This document shows positions 11,101 to 27,200 of a stretch of 64,000 bases of DNA, one piece after another; the stretch's first letter is position 1; each line of letters opens with the position of its first letter. Where the stretch lies: NCBI RefSeq assembly GCF_964340395.1, contig NC_135570.1, forward strand, positions 7,618,822 through 7,682,821. The letters run 5' to 3'. This DNA is from Glandiceps talaboti. Lineage: Eukaryota; Hemichordata; Enteropneusta; Spengelidae. The notes under the pieces were generated by a model that was given only the letters and a program-made list of their open reading frames with translations, did not search any database and was not told where the DNA came from. Made by a program: the position numbers and the translations under genes.

Positions 11101-14100
11101 GACAATGACAGAAGAGAATTTCTACAGAAGGAATTATAATTGTGTTCAGTTTCAATGATCAAACAACTAAACAACAGAAATATATTAATCAATCAACATA
11201 ACAAAGGGTATGTTCATATGTAAATTAGCTGATATGCTAAAATCCTGGCCACAATACAGTAGTTTCAAGGTTTTATACAGTCAAATATTTTCATCTGTGC
11301 AAAAAACTTATTAACTCAGTTTGTGTTATTTTGATAAATGATGGCGACTACAATGTTGACTTACAGGTAAACCTCTCTCTCCGTTGATACCTGGCCTTCC
11401 TGGAACACCTGTCTTTCCTGCAGTACCCTATATAAACAACACACAATGTAACCTATCAGTACAATGCTCACATACATTTCATGTGTTCCGAATAATCATT
11501 CTTGTAACGGGAACTACACCTCAGGGACAAATTTCCTGGAAAATCAAAGTTGTTCAATTCCCTCTAAACTAAACCATATGAAAGCTTGTTCCTAATCCTA
11601 CTATACAGGATGATAGATATAGTTATATGCATCACGAGGCTCAAAAAACAACCATCAACTTGCAATTATCTGAGCTGGCTCATCAAACTATTTCACCATA
11701 GCGACTCAAGTAAACAAAGAATTAAGGCAGAACTCACAGTCAATCCCTTAGGTCCGGCATCTCCTCTTTCACCTTTCTGGCCCTAAAGTATGCAATTATT
11801 GAATCACATCATTTGGTTAGCAAGAGGTATGAAAATACATCTATTTGTCTATTTGAATGGGAGGGGGAAACGACAGCTCAATACATCAACTAACATGCTG
11901 GTATCGTTTAAAGCATGCAGTGTTAAGTTTTGATAATTAGGACACGGGGCCATTGGCTGCAAAAAAGTGGAGCCATTTTGGTAGGAAGTAGGGAGAATTA
12001 TTTCTTGCTGAAAAATCATTTACATACATTGCATGTATACTATTAACTACCTAAAAAAAAATAATTCCATTCACAATAAAAGTTCTTGGTATTAAAGCTG
12101 CCGTTTGGAAACAATGTACATTACCAAATTCTTAGATAAATAAAAGACAATTAAAATTGTGAAAGTCATTTCTTCAGAGGAGATATTGTTTAGAAAGGTT
12201 GAACAGCTACTGTCATAATTGTTTACCTGTGTGCCATCTTGACAAAAGTCAAGAAAATGTACGCTCAAAGATACAACACAGATATGAAATGCAAAATGTA
12301 CAGTGGAAACCACATATGAATTCAATAGTATAAGGTAAACTTGGTCGTAAGAAAATTCTGTACTTACTCCAAATCTTGTACAGATTCTCTTTTTTTCAAA
12401 AAGCATAAAATAAATATCTTGCACAGTTTATGGCAATAGAATTTTGATTGTTCACAAATTTGAAAAATGTATAAACATATATACTGCTATACTCACAGGA
12501 AGTCCAGGTAGACCAGAATCACCTATGTCACCTTTTGGTCCTGGCTCACCTACACCAGGTGGTCCCTGTATCATAAAACAAACACCACAAATTATTCCAT
12601 GGCTAAAGAACTTGACTTTTCCATCTGGTCATGTCCTCACTGCATCAAGGAATATGACTTCCTACCTTTCAGGGCTTGTGCAAATTTCAAAAACAAGCTA
12701 ATCTAGCACACGAAATATTTTATTTTCATTTTATGCTAAATAACTTCATATGATGAACTTGTCAAAAGATTTGATATTCTTTTTATGTTAAGACATGAAA
12801 CTTTCAAAATTAAGTTTTTTTAAAAAGAGGCTAAAAGGTAGAGCATTTGATCAAACATTGGCATTAAATGACTAAAGTCAAACTCACCATAGGTCCTGGT
12901 GGTCCCCTTGGTCCAGGTATCTATGGAATAAAGACATTCAAAAACCATTGGATTATTTTTTTTACACTGGATTTACAGTTTTACAAGCCAAGACTGACAT
13001 GACAAACTAAAACTACTATTATGACATGTTGATGTAAACTATAAGTGGATGTTGATGTAATCACACCCACAGTAGGGCGATGTCTCTGATAATGAATTTT
13101 TCAAAGGTGAGTTCAGTTTATGAGACCCATACAATGTTATATTTTTTTGTACACTTCTGTGATCTTCCAGGGTGCATCTTTGTAAACTTCCATCGTTTAT
13201 ACATCTTCCAGTTTTAACACTAGCCCCAATCACCTGATTATTTGCTAAGGTTTCCATATATTAGATTGTAAGATATGTCATGTCTTTCTGCCTTCACTAA
13301 TTTGTGAGGGCACCCAGTCACAGCATACCTTACAGATTACCCATATATGTAATGTAATTCAACAATGATATTTTTAGTTTGTGTCTGTCTATTATAGTTT
13401 GGTGAAACTATATCTGTCATTATTGTAGTCATGTAATAAATGATTCAGAGATTCAGAATAGATAATAGATGACAATCAACTATTGAAAAGTTCATGACAG
13501 TCAACTCCTGAAAAGTTCTATACTGAGATCAGCTAACTACACATTAAGGATACACATACTGACTTTTTTCATGACAAACCTTCACTGAAGACAGACTCCC
13601 TAACTGGTGTATTATGTGGCAGTTTTAGTGTACATTTGAATGTTGTCTCTAGATACAAAATTTCATAGTTTATTGACCAATTTGTTACCTTGAATAGGGA
13701 GGTCAAAGTCAAATGTCAAAATATAAAAAGAAAGCCTGTTGGGGACTAAAAACCAAACTTACCGGTTCACCACTACCTTCTGTTCCTTCTCCCTAAAAAA
13801 AGACAAAAAATAAAACAAGATCGAAGATGGTGAGTTTTTTTTTATTTCTTGTCATCCTCTAGAAATATGACATTGTTGAATTGGCTTCCATGTACTATAC
13901 TTAGCACACACATAGCACAGTATCAAGTTTGATTTGTTGCTTTATTTTGATAACATGTCCCGAGTCAATAGCACAGCATCCACAGCTTTTGTACCAAGGG
14001 TTTCTTTTAGACTGCTTTTCTCCAACGAGAAAATACCGACTGATTCAAACATATATACAGTAAATTACTTATTGCACAAATCACATTATAACCTTTTATA

Positions 14101-17100
14101 TCTATCTCTCTTCTCATTGCATTCATGCATTGTATATTTTGCTCTGTGATATACTAAGACTGTAAAATTTGTTGCCGGGGGTGACCTTTTCATCTCTTCC
14201 CTTCTATGGAAAGGGGTGAGAACAGCGCCCTCAACAGTTGGTCTTTTGGTCTCTGATATACTTGACCTTCTCAAAACAACAAGGTGACGACCGTAATACA
14301 AAAATACAGCCAGGCTTCCAATACTTTACTTATTCTTATAGTAACCATGGTAACCAGGTCAAATACTGTATATTAGTTCCAAAATCAAATATTGTATATT
14401 TATATTAGTTCCACACTCAGAGTGTCAAGTCAAAATGTTATGTCATATTTAGTGTAATCCTCAAATTTTATGTCAGCGATATAGTCGGGTCAGGATGGAT
14501 TATTCCCTTCTTTCAAGTTTTACAAGAAACTCACTTGTGATCCCTTTTCACCCTGTAAATCAAGGATTGAAAGTAAAAAGTAAATATTAATAGACTTTTA
14601 TATCCATACACTCCACAGCTAATGAGTACACCCTTCTACAGATGATTGTTACCATGGATACGACATTTCTACAGATGATTGTTACCATAGATATGACGCT
14701 TCTACAAATGATTGTTACCATAGATACGACACTTCTACAGATGGTTGTTACCATAGATACGACACTTCTACAGATGATTGTTACCATAGATACAACACTT
14801 CTGCAGATGATTGTTACCATAGATACACACACTTCTACAAATGGTTGTTACCGTAGATACAACACTTCTACAGATAATTGTTACCATAGATACATGCACT
14901 GAATGCAACATGCACACACTTTGTTGAAGATGCTGTTACACGACATATCAAGCATAAGTCACTGACTTAGTACTGCACTAAGTATGTAAAACACAATGAA
15001 TCCATGACTTAGTACTGCACCAAGTATGTGACAAACACAATGAATCAATAACTTGTACTGCACCAAGTATGCAACAAACACAATGTATCAATGACTTAGT
15101 ACTAAACCAAAAACTTAACTCAACATAGCATGTGACACACACAATGAATCCATGACTTAGTCCTACACCAAGAACTTAACATACTATGTGACAAACGCAA
15201 TGGCTCAATGACACAGTAAAATGACTTAGTACTACACCAAGTATGTGACAAACACAATGACTTAGTACTACATCAAGAACTTAACATAGTACTGTATGTG
15301 ACAAACACAATGAATCAATGACTTAGTGCTACACCAAGTATGTGGCAAACACAATGACATAGTACTACACCAAGAACTGAACATAGTATGTGACAAACAA
15401 TGAATCAATGACTCAGTTAAATGACTAAGTACTACATCAAGTATGCGACAAACACAATGACATAGTACTACATCTAGAACTCAACATAGTATGTGACACA
15501 ATAGATCAATGATTCAGTAAAATGACTTAGTACTAACTACACCAAGTATGTGACACACAATGACTTAGTACTACACCAAGAACTCAACATAGCATGTGAC
15601 AAACACAATGACTCAATGACTTAGTACTACACCAAGTATGTGACAAACAAAATGTATCAATGACTTAGTTCTACATCAAGAATTTAACACAGTATGTGGC
15701 AGACAAAATGAATCAATGACAATGAAATGAACATGATGACTCATTAATGTACTACATAAGGAATTCAACATGATACATGAAAACATTCAAAGAATGATAT
15801 ATGCATGCTACAAAACCTTTTGATACTACAGTGGCATCTGAGGTTTCGGCCAACTATGATAGACACAATCTAAATCTATTGTTCTTCAATGTGGTAGACT
15901 ACACAAGTGGGTGACAGAAGTGTTTCAACCTGTGATCAAGATAGTGTAAACTCTAGAATTCCCCCACAGGTACACTGTAGGATTATGGACGTCATTACAA
16001 ACACAATCCTACTGTGAATACAATTAAACCAATGTTCATTCAATAGCGTACATAAAAATAATGCAACGATAGTTTCAGTTTGTGTCTATTCCAGTAAGAT
16101 GAAACCTAGATTGCCACTGTAGTATATTATTTTACAAAACACAATACAAAATGAATAATGCAAATTTTAGTTTATGTTCACACAACATGCTCCTTTAACT
16201 AATATGATGGCATTAGGTATTCATAGGCCTCCTCAGTGCAGTCAACATTGCCCTTTCCCCAAGCCCCCTTAAGTCACTTGTATTTTCCTTGATAGAATAA
16301 AGACAACCTAGATTCTTGGATGGTATAACATAGTCAATTGTTGACTGCACTGATTCTACCATGATGATGTTTTAAATCGTTCTCAACATTATTCTAAATT
16401 ATAAAAATGTACCTTTGGACCTTCAAGACCCTATGAAAGATGAAATAAAAATAAAATAAAGAGAAACACTAACATTAACAACTTGATTGTAAGTCAAGAT
16501 TTCATGAAATAGAACAAAAAAACACCCCCCTCCCTCCAGTAGATTGATTGAAGTGGCACAAGCTGAGTTCATGTGTTTTTTACTCAAGTGAAAACACGTA
16601 AATAAAACTACATTCTTGTATGTTACTGTCAATGCATGTCTTCTATAACATTACAATTGTCTTCTGGCATTGTTAGAACAGTTATTTGCATAGTACAGAT
16701 TTCCTGAACATTTTTTGGTATGTATCATAAATTACGTCATCATATCATTCGTAAGTTATATCTTAATACCAGATTTCAGTTCAGTTAATTGTAAGTGGTG
16801 GTTAAGTGTGCTTCAGTAACTGCAATAATGTGAGTACCTTTTAAATATGAAGCAAAAACTATGCCTAAACATATATAAACTCAGCTTGTGCCCCTTTAAT
16901 GTATACAGATGAAATCAAAACAATTCTGGCATTGTTAAAATACATCACAAATGATTTTATTCACTATTTTCAGACATGTTTATTCAAAAAGGCAAAAATA
17001 AGCCCAACTAAATTACTATTAGAATAAAATGAATGATTTACTTGTCCAATGACAGGGTGATATGTACAATGAATGACTTACTTGTCCAATGACAGGGTGA

Positions 17101-20100
17101 TATGTACAATGAATGACTTACTTGTCAAATGACAGGGTGATATGTACAATGAATGACTTACTTGTCCAATGACAGGGTGATATGTACAATGGATGACTTA
17201 CTTGTCCAATGACAGGGTGATATGTACAATGTATGACTTACTTGTCCAATGACAGGGTGATATGTACAATGGATGACTTACTTGTCCAATGACAGGGTGA
17301 TATGTACAATGTATGACTTACTTGTCCAATGACAGGGTGATATGTACAATGTATAACTTACTTGTCCAATGACAGGGTGATATGTACAATGTATGACTTA
17401 CTTGTCCAATGACAGGGTGATATGTACAATGAATGACTTACTTGTCCAATGACAGGGTGATATGTACAATGAATGACTTACTTGTCCAATGACAGGGTGA
17501 TATGTACAATGTATGACTTACTTGTCCAATGACAGGGTGATATGTACAATGTATGACTTACTTGTCCAATGACAGGGTGATATGTACAATGTATGACTTA
17601 CTTGTCCAATGACAGGGTGATATGTACAATGTATGACTTACTTGTCCAATGACAGGGTGATATGTACAATGGATGACTTACTTGTCCAATGACAGGGTGA
17701 TATGTACAATGGATGACTTACTTGTCCAACGACAGGGTGATATGTACAATGTATGACTTACTTGTCCAATGACAAGGTGATATGTACAATGAATGACTTA
17801 CTTGTCCAATGACAGGGTGATATGTACAATGAAGGACTTACTTGTCCAATGACAAGGTGATATGTACAATGAATGACTTACTTGTCCAATGACAGGGTGA
17901 TATGTACAATGAATGACTTACTTGTCCAATGACAGGGTGATATGTACAATGTATGACTTACTTGTCCAATGACAGGGTGATATGTACAATGTATGACTTA
18001 CTTGTCCAATGACAGGGTGATATGTACAATGGATGACTTACTTGTCCAATGACAGGGTGATATGTACAATGTATGACTTACTTGTCCAATGACAAGGTGA
18101 TATGTACAATGAATGACTTACTTGTCCAATGACAGGGTGATATGTACAATGAATGACTTACTTGTCCAATGACAGGGTGATATGTACAATGAATGGCTTA
18201 CTTGTCCAATGACAGGGTGATATGTACAAAAGATGACTTACTTGTCCAATGACAGGGTGATATGTACAATGTATGACTTACTTGTCCAATGACAGGGTGA
18301 TATGTACAATGTATGACTTACTTGTCCAATGACAGGGTGATATGTACAATGGATGACTTACTTGTCCAATGACAGGGTGATATGTACAATGTATGACTTA
18401 CTTGTCCAATGACAGGGTGATATGTACAATGTATGACTTACTTGTCCAATGACAGGGTGATATGTACAATGTATGACTTACTTGTCCAATGACAGGGTGA
18501 TATGTACAATGGATGACTTACTTGTCCAATGACAGGGTGGTATGTACAATGTATGACTTACTTGTCCAATGACAGGGTGATATGTACAATGTATGACTTA
18601 CTTGTCCAATGACAGGGTGATATGTACAATGTATGACTTACTTGTCCAATGACAGGGTGATATGTACAATGAATGACTTACTTGTCCAATGACAGGGTGA
18701 TATGTACAATGAATGACTTACTTGTCCAATGACAGGGTGATATGTACAATAGATGACTTACTTGTCCAATGACAAGGTGATATGTACAATGAATGACTTA
18801 CTTGTCCAATGACAGGGTGATATGTACAATGGATGACTTACTTGTCCAATGACAGGGTGATATGTACAATGGATGACTTACTTGTCCAATGACAGGGTGA
18901 TATGTACAATGAATGACTTACTTGTCCAATGACAGGGTGATATGTACAATGAATGACTTACTTGTCCAATGACAATGTGACATGTACAATGGATGTGAAT
19001 TCAATATTTACCCCTACTATTTATTCAAATTAATGCAAGCAAAGACGCCTTTTATGCATAATTGTTGTAAATCTGTTGAGTGAGTTATGAGAAAAGCAGT
19101 AGCTATGCAAGAAAGCAAGAAGCGTTTTGCGATACATACCATAAGCCCTGGCTGACCTTGAGGTCCCTGCATACCAGGGTCACCTCGTTCGCCTTTAGCT
19201 CCAGAATCACCCTGCAGATACCACCACCAGTGAAGGGTTAGTACAGAGACAAATTGCAAATATGATTTATAGCAAGCTAAAAGTAATACAGTTGACGGAA
19301 CAAGTAGTCCACTCCAGGTAATGAAAGGATTACCTCAAACTTTGAGTGATCTATTTCAGAGTAATTTGCACTTCGGAGTCATGAATATTTATGTTCTATC
19401 ATTGTATATGCATGTCTGAAGCTCCCTAAGAGACGGTATACTGCGCAATGAATGCGATTCAATTAAAGTAATTGCTCACAATGTAATTAATGGAAAATGG
19501 GTCCAGAACCCAGAGTTTACAAAAAATTCCTTTATTTCCTGGCGTGGTATTCTTCTTCAACAATGGTTATTAGATTTGATAAACAGCACAGGAAGCTTGG
19601 TAAGGCTCACTTTAAAAATACCTACATTGCCAAATAAAACTGTAGACCAATGTTTTTTTCAGACTGCTGAAAATAGTCAAGTTGCAGTCTACAACCTATC
19701 ACTATGAATACAGTCACACCATGGTAAGAGAGTACAGTAAACCTAGATATTTTCACTACTAGAAAATTTTGCATTTTTTGTAGTCTTCAGTTAGTTCTCA
19801 AGACTAATTTTTAACTAATAACCAGACTGGTACATTGTATTCACATAGAAGAAGGTGGTCACTACTTATTTTTGTATTTTTATAGTGCAGCAAAATAAGA
19901 GCAAAATAAGTCTCTACTGAAAATTTCCAGGTGTACAGTATATAACCATGATATGATTTGGCCTATACAATGTACATTGAAATACATTATACATGTCCCA
20001 TTTCCTGAGCCAACATTTTAAAAATAGCTAAAAAAAACAAATAAAAAAATACAAAACACAATAAATAGTACAATGATAAAAAAAAAATCACTGTTCAGCC

Positions 20101-21237
20101 CCACGACAACTGCTCCAGCTTTGCATACACTATGCCAAGGAAGATTCATGATCTAACCTACAATACAAACTGCGACTCCAGATTTGTGCATTCTAAAATA
20201 ACCAGGTACTTTCAGAGTCTGTAATAGTCACTGGCTGTTAATTAAAGGGGAACACCACTCCAGGAAATAAAAACATTTCCACAAACTATGTGTTCTGGAG
20301 AGTAATTTCATAATTTTGCATCGATGTTGCATCATTGGAGTCAGGAGAAATAATATATTCAAGTTGCACAATGAATATTCATGAGAGATTTTTTCCACTG
20401 AAGGGTATAGGCACTCAGGACTCATGAATATTCAGTGTGCAAACATGAATATATTATTTCTGCTGACTCCCATGATGCAATAGCCCATAGCAAAGATACC
20501 CTATAAAGGCATAAGATCAACTTGATGTTTCTCTGAAATCACAAGTAATTGTAGGTGATGTAAATTCATGAAATGACTCTCTAAAAGTCATAGTTTATGC
20601 AAATGACTTCATTTCCTATGGTGGTGTTATCCTTTAAAGGTCCATATCAGATTAGGATAAAAATTTAAGAGTCAAAAACAGCTCTAGAAAAAATCAGTCT
20701 TGAATGATTCTAATCAATCCATGTGACAACACTGACCAGATAGTAGTATAACAAGAACATAGGATTGAATTATGGGCCTTTAATAATGTGATATGATGAG
20801 TACGACATAATCTACACAACATTTCTGTGATTTTGCAATGAAACATCTACTAAACCTAATACAGTACTAACCTGAGCACCAGGTAGACCAAATTCACCTT
20901 TACCACCTTTAATAGTTATGCCATTACTTCCTGCATGTCCTGGTGGTCCTCTTGGTCCTGGACTTCCCTGTAAGTCACACGAAATGAATATATGAATGGT
21001 TTCTACTTTGTTTTATCACTATGTAGTCATATGGAATAGTTTGTTGTTGGTTGTTATTAAATATTTAATATCAGTGCATGCATGTGTGCATGTGTACATG
21101 TGTGTGTGAATGTGTGAATTGAGTGTGTGTATGTGTACATGTGTGTATGTGTGTATTTGTGTGTGTATGTGTGCTGTATGTGTGCATGTATGTGTATGTG
21201 TGTATTGAGTGTGCTGTGTCAATGACGAGGGTGCATT

Positions 21238-21273
<36 letters not shown>

Positions 21274-24200
21274 GTGCATGTGCGTGCATGCGTGTGTGTA
21301 TGTGTGTGTGTGTGTGTGTGAGACAATTGTTTGAATTTGTCAACACAAAGAGGTCAGGGTATATGTGCTGTTCTAACCAAAGGTTTTCACATAAATTCGT
21401 GCAGGAAATTCTCAAAAAAAAATGACTGAACACATATCAAGCACAGTAGAGCTTCTTTACAAGATTTCAAAGTTGAGTATTAAGTTACCTAGATGCTATT
21501 TCACCACCCCAAATCATAATAAGCAAGTTGATAGCAGTAATCAATACAAGTGAAGTAAAGGCAGAAATAAGTCTGACTGACTTTACTATTAAGTGATATG
21601 AGCCCTACCAGTTTGCCCCTCTTGCCTCGTCTTCCTTTTGCACCATCTTTACCCGACACACCCCTTTCACCCTATTTGGAAAACAGACAAAACATTCAAA
21701 CAACGTATAAGAATAGGCCATTTCAGACTGCAAACAGGAAGTTGAGAATACAGCGCCCTCGCTCACATTGGGGTATCATCACCTCATAGTACCGTTTCTG
21801 AAGAGCTTTTTCCCTTGGTATACTTTAGAAGTGTAAATCAGGGATGTTTTTCGTATTGTTCAGACATCAAGGAAAGCAGCAGTACTCTATGATTAACTGA
21901 GTAACTTATACCATGTATACCCCAATGGTACACACAGACAGGAAGCAGAGTGCCACCATGGCAAATTTTGGAAAGGCTTATTGCTTGTCATACGTAACTA
22001 TGGGATAGGGTTATACCTAACTGAAAATGAAATGACATTTGTTCAGGGAAATCTTTCAATCCAAGAAGATATACAAAGTATAGAATATGCTCTATTAAAG
22101 TGAAAGCTACATAATGGTACAGAAATATAGTCTGCATGGCGCCCTCACACTTTACACAGAGTATTAAAAACACCATTTATGTGGTTCAACATATTAGGAT
22201 AGTGGATCCAAAGGTTGCATTGGGTTGGAATGATGATACTCTGGATGCCAACGTGATCTCTAACTGAACCACGTCTGGTCAAAGCCCCTCAATTAGCATA
22301 ATAAGTTGTTCATCCTAACGACTCTGACTAGACTGTGAGTGGAGGTGTAAATCGTAACGTTACCATATAGGAACTAGGCTACTCTTGGACTGTAAAGTTA
22401 TTTGATAAGATTGAACTGTAAAATGTACTGGTCTGTTCTTGTAACCAATATATCTTTATTGTCATGTTACATTATCGATATCTTATCTTACATTACATTG
22501 TTATATTCTCACATTACTATATCCATTATATTCTTACATTGTTATATATCTACCAAACATGACATCTTTATGGTCTTACCTTAGCACCAGCTGGACCAGG
22601 ATCACCTGGAGGACCCTAAAGTTGATGAAAACATCATGTTCAATTAATACATGTACGGTCAAAATAAAGATTAGCCATCATATTTATAACATAAATAAAT
22701 ATGTGTGTACTATACTTGCCAAGACCATGAGATGTGTACAACTTGATCAACTTTGTCCTATGTTAACCCCTGTTGACCCCAACGTATTGATCAATAGAAA
22801 GCTTCCAAGCTCAGATACTCAGATAATGTCTTACTGACAGCAGTTTAACAATAGCTAAGGCTCAATTCCTGCCCAATACATTGATGTGCTAACAATGCAT
22901 GTTTGCAAAATTGATGCCTAGTGAACTATTGTTTGGGCCACAGGTGCCAATTTTGATGTGTACATAATCAAACCAATCAATGGATGAGGTTAGAGTCTGT
23001 CCGCTCCACCGATCCCAAAACTTATCCATGAAGATCTCTCTTATCGACCTCTGACCTCTACTTAGCCAGCTCAATGTCCTTAGCTCAGTACAAAAACACT
23101 TATAAATATAGAATGTGATGCATTGATAACAGTATGACATGCTTTAAATTCAAAATGTTAAATTACAAACCATCTCATTAACAGATACACTACTAACGAG
23201 GAAGGATACCTTTGTAAGTTCACTTTGATAAAATCAGTTGGTTTCATTCACTTTTACTTGGCATCGATCCAAACTTAGGAGGAAGTGACATATGACACTT
23301 GCAAGTCAACTACTGTTAAACCTATTATTGACTGATTCTATTGTTATGGTAATTTGTAGGTATGTTAACATTGTCAATGTAAGTCTCACATGTCACTTCC
23401 GCCTCGGTTCATATCGATGCCAAATCTGTACTGTCTGATGAGTGAACGTGAATGAAACCAACACATTTTAATTCATTATACATTACAAGATTTATTAAAC
23501 ATAACTTTACAACGTAACCTTCCCCTTCAATATATATAGTATATCAATAATTGCAGTACTACACTTTATCAATGTGGAATGAACATTCATATTCAAAATA
23601 TGATATTAATATTCATAAATGTAATATTACACTGGGTCAAAGGAAGATGAATGTTCATGTGTATAATAGTGTTAATTTTGTTCATAGACTGTTGACAATC
23701 ATGAGTGCTTATTTTCACCTTGTATGACTGTTCAGTTGGCATAATTTTGTATAATAAATCATACACCCTACACCTTTCATGTAGGGGCTATGAATATATA
23801 CAGTATTGATATTTCAGTCTAGCATGCGGACACCACCACAATTGTTACCATATCACTCTCTTCGCTATTCTAATTTATCACAAAATCTATACACTGCTAA
23901 AAAAAAGCTGACATGCCACTGTCAACAGTCTATGATGTTTATTGATGCAAGTAACTATGCTACTGCAAGTCAGAAAGTCTAATGAAAAAGATGGATGTAA
24001 TATTTGGTAAGAAAATTTTTCATTTCTAAGTGGAAACAACTGTGACAAATCCTGTGTCATACAAAAATTACTCAATCTAGTGCACAATCGGAAGGTAAGC
24101 TGTGTAGAGTATGTCAATGCATATTGTCACATACAAGTTTTATGGTAATTCATTATCAATGGATAATATTCGTTAACCTCTGATTGTGCAGCGTATAAAG

Positions 24201-27200
24201 TTCTACAACCAGTTATCCCAAATATGTAAATTTTATGGTAATTCATTATCAATGGATAATATTCGTTAACCTCTGATTGTGCAGCGTATGAAGTTCTACA
24301 ACCAGTTATCCCAAATATGTAAATTTTATGGTAATTCATTATCAATGGATAATATTCTTTAACCTCTGATTGTGCAGCGTATGAAGTTCTACAACCAGTT
24401 ATCCCAAATATGTAAATTTTATGGTAATTCATTATCAATGGATAATATTCTTTAACCTCTGATTGTGCAGCGTATGAAGTTCTACAACCAGTTATCCCAA
24501 ATATGTAAATTTTATGGTAATTCATTATCAATGGATAATATTCGTTAACCTCTGATTGTGCAGCGTATGAAGTTCTACAACCAGTTATCCCAAATATGTA
24601 AATTTTATGGTAATGATTCATTACTAATGGGAAATATTCGTTAACCGCCGATTGTGCAGTGTATAACGATCTACAGATTGACACAGGTTCTACCACAACT
24701 GTTTAAGAGTTTAACTGTGCACATTATACATACCGGTGGACCCATTACAGCAGTAGGAAAGGAATTACCTTCAACAGAACCCTATAGATAGTGCAGCAAA
24801 GAACAACCACCACCATGTTATGCTAAGAAACTTACAAATCAAAATAGATTATACGCTCTATTTTGAGATTAAGATATCAACCCATGTATAAAATGTTAGT
24901 ACACTACACCCATAATTAAAATTAGTATTACATGCAAATTATTAAACAGAGAGAACAGTTATCTAATGCAGTTAAACCTGTGTTGAGCCACCTGTCTACT
25001 ATGACTGCTTACATGTACTTTCATTGGTTGAATGAATGGCCACCTGACTATTATGACTACTTACATGAATTTCATTGGCTAACAGTAGCAATGTGTGTGT
25101 TAAGACTAATACATGCAGGGTCATTGGTTGTCTGAGTGGCCAGCTTTCTAACAAAACCACTACATATGAAATTTGATTGGCTAACTACTATACACAGGTT
25201 TAACTGTCACTTAGTTGATCAGATTTATTTAACCATCAATAATGACCTCATAACACATGGAATATTTCCACCAACTTAGCAGGCCATATTAGGCTATAAT
25301 ACTGGTCTAGTCTAACAAGTAGTAACTATGTGTTGATCAACGTGTAAGTGAGAGGTATTAGTTATAACTGTTAATGTACCAAGTCATTTTTATCAAGACT
25401 AGTGATAAAGAGATATGCAGTATCCTTGCTATGGTTCACACTTTAGGTGAAATCCATTGCAATGATATCATTACACCAAGTATTGCTGTTTACAAATTAA
25501 TAAGCCATGCATTAAATTAACACGTCTAGCTAGCCTACGTACTACATCATAGCATTGTAGAGCAAGCAGAGCAAATTATCTGGAGGCTAGATAGATGATT
25601 TTGATATTTGTCAAATTTACCTGAAACTCAAACCCATTCTCACTCACAATTGGACCGGGTGATCCTTTCAAACCCTGGAGAAAAGAAGCCAGTCTTCAAC
25701 AAACTAACTCTTTTATAATGACATGGTTGAATTTGGCTGAGGTCAGATCTTGAACGTGATACATTTGCATATCAGCCCTTATATACACTTCTTGACAAAA
25801 TGACAATATCTCTACAAACCACACTAGCATTTCACTTAAATCTTTTTAAATTCTAATATGCACCTCAGAAATAACAGTTTTTTTAACACTTTTGCTGTTA
25901 CTCTGTTCAAGGACAGGCCACCCCATTCAAAGTTAAAATCAAGAAAACACAAGCTGGGTCACCACGCAAATTTTTGAAGTAAAGGTCAAACCAGTCTAAT
26001 GTGATGCCATTTTAAGATCCAAAATGGCCGCCGATACTGTGTTAATGGAAAAATGAAGATTTTCTTGAAAACTAGATGGTGAACCCCCAAATTTCTTATA
26101 TCATTTCAGATGGACAAGGAACAACTTTCATATGGCAAAGTTTTCAAAGATTTGAATAATTTCAGTTTTGAAGTAACAATTGACTCCCGAGGTGCATTCT
26201 GCCTTAAACAATAAATACAAACAAATACATGTACAGGCAAAGCAACAAATACACATTATAGCAGCATTTCAGTTACAGCAACAGCAGCACCATCAACATG
26301 AACAATTTCATGCAAATATCACAGAGAAAATCTCAACAAGTTATACTATGACGATATCTAGACAATGGTTTCTATGTACTCACAGGTGGACCAACTGAAC
26401 CATTTTCTCCCTATAAGAAAGAAAACATTGTCCATAAATAATCAAGATTCATCAAATGAATTAAAAGGTGTAACTAACACAGGCTTTTTAGGAATCAGTG
26501 AGTTAGATCTGTATTGCAAAATAGGGAACTTGCAATCCAGACTGAGCATGCTCAGACACAAAGGACTCTGGGATTATCTGTGTTAATCGTAATACCTAAT
26601 CTGGAGCTATCAATTGAATAAACCTCCCACAATGGTCACAATAAATAATAAATAACTATGAATTGATTATTAGTGGTTGCAAACAATGTAATAGTATTGT
26701 TTACAATACCAATTCATTAGTATTTATTATCACATTTCCCATGATGCAACATTCAACATGGCGGGTTTGCAAGTTCACTATTGATCCTCAACTTCTTCCA
26801 TAATTACAGTTGACCTCTAGGTTGTGCTTTAATCAGATGCAAGCGATGGTAGATCAATGCTCCTGTCTATTGACCTTCTACCTAAATTGGTATAATCTGA
26901 TAATATTGTACTTGTCGGGTCTATCATAATACAATTTAAAATTCTTCTTTGTCTCATCTCGTCTCATCCTTCGACAAAATAATAGACATTTGCCCCCAAA
27001 AAGTCTATACACTAAACCAGCACAAAGCTGTCCTATCACTTTCAGTTATATGAAAACATTTGACATTATGTACCTTAGGTCCAGGTTCTCCTGGCAAACC
27101 AGGTAAGCCCTGAAAATACAAGAAAAAAAGTTACAGCTCGGATATATGAACTAATTGTTGGTCTACAAAATGATTACTACATTTGGATGTACATTTACAA

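Noticed and set aside
12092-12424. 110-codon minus-strand frame between collagen exons
   Set aside because: No collagen pattern, no recognisable domain, and inclusion would disrupt a well-phased pair of exons.
17031-18990. CRISPR-like look of the regular 40-bp array
   Set aside because: There are no unique spacers, the units are directly contiguous, and the context is an animal intron.
21019-21433. His-Thr and Cys-Val repeat frames
   Set aside because: Dinucleotide repeat translations. The same applies at 34.5, 43.0, 52.5 and 55.0 kb.
24127-24696. 189-codon minus-strand frame with a 31-residue repeat
   Set aside because: It matches the 93-bp array unit for unit and is interrupted only where the array ends. 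No sign of selection or splice borders compatible with exons 20 and 21.
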